From Ciona savignyi (lineage: Eukaryota; Chordata; Ascidiacea; Phlebobranchia; Cionidae), in assembly GCA_000149265.1 (NCBI GenBank), contig CH003369.1, positions 62,001 to 126,000 on the forward strand: 64,000 bases of DNA. The letters are read 5' to 3'. The translations under genes were made by a program, and so were the position numbers. Below, piece by piece: positions 60,701 through 64,000 of this stretch (position 1 is its first letter; each line of letters opens with the position of its first letter). Under the pieces are notes generated by a model, which worked only from the letters and a program-made list of their open reading frames with translations, did not search any database and was not told the DNA's origin.

Positions 60701-62151
60701 GAACTTTTGTAACTAGGGATTTCCGAGGGGTTTTAAGTTTCTTTTACAAGTTTTGGTACTTAGCTTTTTTGTAATTTATCTTTGTGTGATTCGTTAAAAC
60801 ACCCTTTCTAAAGTACTGCTTAATGCCAAACAATTATTTAGTTTTGTTTTGGCTAAGCGATTCATTAGATCTAACCGCTTTTCGCAACTTTTGCTACTAA
60901 TAATGTTTATCTGGAAGATCAAAGGGTGGTAGGTGTCATCGAAATAAGTAATAAAAGTTGTCACTTTAATTCTAAACCAAAACAAGTTATATTGTTCTGC
61001 TGCCTGAAAAAAGAGAGACATTATTTTGTTTGATGTGAATATCGACCAGTGAAATACGATATTGCTGCCTTTGATGTCCTTACCACGTATCTGTGGGCTT
61101 TGAAATTAAGTTGAAGCAATTTGTTTATGATTCTATGCTTTGCGATTGATGCCGTACCACTGGTTATAAACTGTAAGCGAGACGTAAATATTTTGCAAAT
61201 AAAGAGATGTCCATCACCTGTTTTCATTTATCCCATCGTGGGGTTGGTAACGGAAGTTATCAGCTTGGCGTATGGAGGGCGTCACGTCGTACCATTCGAA
61301 TTGAACCCAAATCGTATAAGATTAGTTTAGTTTTTGACACTAATACGTCACACTCGGTTGGCATTGACAACCATTCCAAGACGTAATCATGTGCGTGTCA
61401 CGGATGAGTAAGAAAGGGGACAGGCGAAAAGTGGATTGGAGGATTATGAGTCATAAATACAGTGACAAGGTGTTAAACTAAGAAACAATCTAAAAGTCCA
61501 AAAGGTGTTGTGATTCGAAATTATGGAATGGTAGAACAATAGTTGCAGAGAACATTACTGTAGTTTAAAAAATTCCCTCAGGGTACTTTTCCATTTTGCA
61601 CAAAAAGTAACTGGTGTTCAATTTAGGCGTACACTTAACGGTTAGTCAGGAAATGAAAACCAAATGTTTAACTTGTATTTACAGCATTCGGATCGTTGAT
61701 GGTTATACACTTTGTGAGCTATAATGTGGTTAACCTGGTAATGTAAATGCGTTGAGTCAACAGGGAATTGTAAGGTTAATGCAAAGTAGAATATTTTTAA
61801 CGGGCAGCATATATCATCTTGTTTTCCCCATTGAAATGGCTTATTATCATGATGACAATATAGTCGCCCAACGTAAGCAACCCGCCATATTACAAAATTG
61901 CATTAGATATAAAAAAATCTAGCAGCACGCCGAAAATGCCTGAAATTAAAACGGGCCGCATATTGATAAACTGTAAAAAGAAACCAAGTTTACTAAGTTT
62001 ATACGGTGTGTGGCCGTGAAAAGAAATTGCCGGAGCATAACGTAAGGCCGTTTACTTTGATGAATCACACTAATTAGGGCTACGTGGGAACCAGGGGTGG
62101 GTAGAGACAAGCCGGTGGGAAAATAATTTGTCTTCACGACCCAACGCCCCC

Positions 62152-62164
62152 GATAAGGAAGATA
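62152..62164. promoter_or_regulatory. GATA-ETS-GATA motif cluster (candidate enhancer core)
   Basis: GATAAGGAAGATA puts two GATA sites around an ETS-type GGAA core within 13 bp. Tight GATA/ETS pairing is the known grammar of FGF-responsive Ciona neural enhancers such as the Otx a-element. The motif could also occur by chance in 11 kb. Confidence 0.3.
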
Positions 62165-64000
62165 AAAGAAGAGTTGCCCCTGCTTGCTGCTCGCTAGCAA
62201 AAAAAGATCGACACTCGCGCCATAAATGGAACCAGACGGAAGGTTTTGCCTGTCTGTAATCCCCGTTAAATTTTGACACCAAAGCGGTGAATGATACTGC
62301 AGATAATTGATCGCCGATGCAAGTATGAACATCTTGCCATATAGCTAACTTTTCATCTATATCAGCTTATGTGTAATGGAATTACTAAGGTATAAAGTTG
62401 TAGTCAGCGGCTTTGTGGTCTGGAAAGATAAGTTTTCGCGTCGCTGATTCAATTAACGCTCATATGAGACATCGTACTATTTGAGTGATCAACCGTTTTG
62501 TTATAGAAGCATTCGTTTAAATTACTGAAGCCAAATTTTACTTGTTTTGTTAATTCACAGATGTATGAAATGTATCGTGTTGTGTGAAAAAGATGCTGCA
62601 GATTTTTCATATGATAATAAACCACAATGAAGACAGATTTCTTTATTTTTATAATTTCACCTAGAGATTGCGTAAAACGGCCGCTCAATGAATTATCGGT
62701 AAAACGCTGTCTTAAACTCGATGTGTGTTTTTGATAATTACCTATTAATATTAACGCTGGTATATTAGAATAGCGCACACTCCCGGAGTGGGTATCGATA
62801 ATTCAACCGAACGGCTGCAGATCAAAGTGATGTCGCTTGTTAGCATAATACGATCAACTCCGCTGCAAATGTCGTCGGATATTTTTAAATCCGGATTAAG
62901 TCACGTGCATGCGGCGCGAGTTTGATCGGGCGGAACGATTCCTCGCCAACTCTTTCATACCTCTTATTGTTTAATTTATCCGATTGTCATAACTATTAAA
63001 TAATCATTGATTGTCTTGTCACAATTCAGATTAAACAGCAATTTACCGATCAAAGGGATTACTGCTTACAAATTAGAGGCTTCTTTGGTATTGGACATTT
63101 TAATACTTATGCTGATTTGTTTTTAATTGTTGTTCTTTGGTGTTTCTATACAAATTAATGAACAATTGTCTTAATTTAAATAAAAAAGAATTGTAAAAGG
63201 TCGTGGGGTGTTGTAAAGTTTTCATCGTTTATTTTCACTGCCTCAAAATAAAATGGCCGCGGCTTTGCATGTTGATCGGCGACAATCAGCCGTTCGCATG
63301 CATAATGCATAAAGCTGAAGGTATATCGCTTGACATTTACAATTGTTAAAATGTGGCGCTTGTTTGAATAAAGACAGAATATAATCAAGGAAAAAATGCT
63401 TATAAATGTCTTAATTTTGTAAAAAAAATTTGTTGAATAAACGTGATAACGTTCCGTGAATTTGTATTGCATGAAACGTGTCCATATTTTGTCATTGTTG
63501 AAACATAGGTGGCGCTCTGGAAACATTGAAAAATTGGCGAAAGCTATAGAATTTAATGTACACTTTTACTCCTTCATAAGAAACAACGTGGTAATTTCAT
63601 TTTTACCCTCAGACTGGAAATGATTATAAAACATAAAACTATGAATTATAAAATTGTGACAATTTACAACACTCCAAAATATATATAATGTGTTCATGTT
63701 GGTGTTAAAATGTGCGTGTATCATTAAAATTAACGAAAGTATGGGTTTGAATATTATACTTCGATTCTGCTAGAACTATAGAGAAAATGGCTTTCACGAA
63801 AGAGCATTGGCGGCGTTGCTCTTTTTTCAGCGTAAAAAAACAACAGGAGAGAGCTTGATTGATCGAGGACGACATCCGACAGCAGAATCTCAAATCAGAA
63901 TCTGTTTTTCACTTCGTCTCGCTCTCTCCCTATTAATGTGTTAGATTGAATTGGAAGCGACAGTTGTTAGAGTAAAGGACACCTGCGTCCGTCGAGAAAA

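Larger units (their letters stand above)
52498..64000. other. Long region without a supported gene
   Basis: 11.5 kb of mostly AT-rich sequence. Open frames are under 130 codons and none shows a recognisable family or a chain of in-phase exons. Islands of higher GC occur at about 55350-55480, 55860-56070, 57340-57500, 62070-62280 and 62840-62960. These could be regulatory DNA or isolated exons of a gene whose bulk lies to the right. The last 120 bp (pyrimidine-rich CGTCTCGCTCTCTCCCTATT) could be a promoter for a gene beyond the edge. Confidence 0.45.

Noticed and set aside
62070-62332. Overlapping minus-strand frames of 70 and 128 codons
   Set aside because: They result from higher GC in a candidate regulatory island; no domain or splice structure was seen.

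Overview
The window looks like nuclear DNA from a tunicate of the Ciona type. It is AT-rich, has compact genes with many short introns, and carries many copies of one tRNA-derived SINE that matches the layout described for Ciona SINEs. The encoded proteins are chordate-like. Species assignment is inferred from these features and was not tested by a search. There are two assembly gaps, 100 N at 5256-5355 and 191 N at 51691-51881.

Layout. 1-2141 (minus): telomerase reverse transcriptase, cut by the left edge and uninterrupted by introns over 713 codons. 2142-7214: repeats, including an approximately 2.4 kb direct duplication that straddles the 100-N gap; one copy carries a solo LTR and the other shows the empty site. 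7215-7791 (plus): CIAO2A, four coding exons. 8079-10982 (minus): TBL2, nine coding exons, with one apparent single-base indel. 11129-11548 (minus): mitochondrial ribosomal protein S6, 146 bp upstream of TBL2 on the same strand. 13327-14217: internally deleted piggyBac transposon. 15189-19430 (plus): HBS1L, nine coding exons. 21289-23678 (minus): unrecognised protein of about 256 aa. 23932-28737, possibly to 30844 (minus): EF-hand protein. 29785-36246: hAT fragments, a hAT MITE with intact target duplications, and a 951-bp TA-flanked MITE. 38349-51316 (plus): a complete BCR orthologue of 27 coding exons (RhoGEF, PH, C2, RhoGAP). 52.5-64 kb: no gene I can support; SINE fragment, microsatellites and a few candidate regulatory clusters.

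The genes do not form one pathway. They are housekeeping functions (telomere synthesis, cytosolic Fe-S assembly, ER-membrane WD40 protein, mitochondrial translation, ribosome rescue) plus a Rho regulator. Exon models were built by hand from splice sites, phase continuity and remembered human homologues; every internal junction listed keeps frame unless stated.
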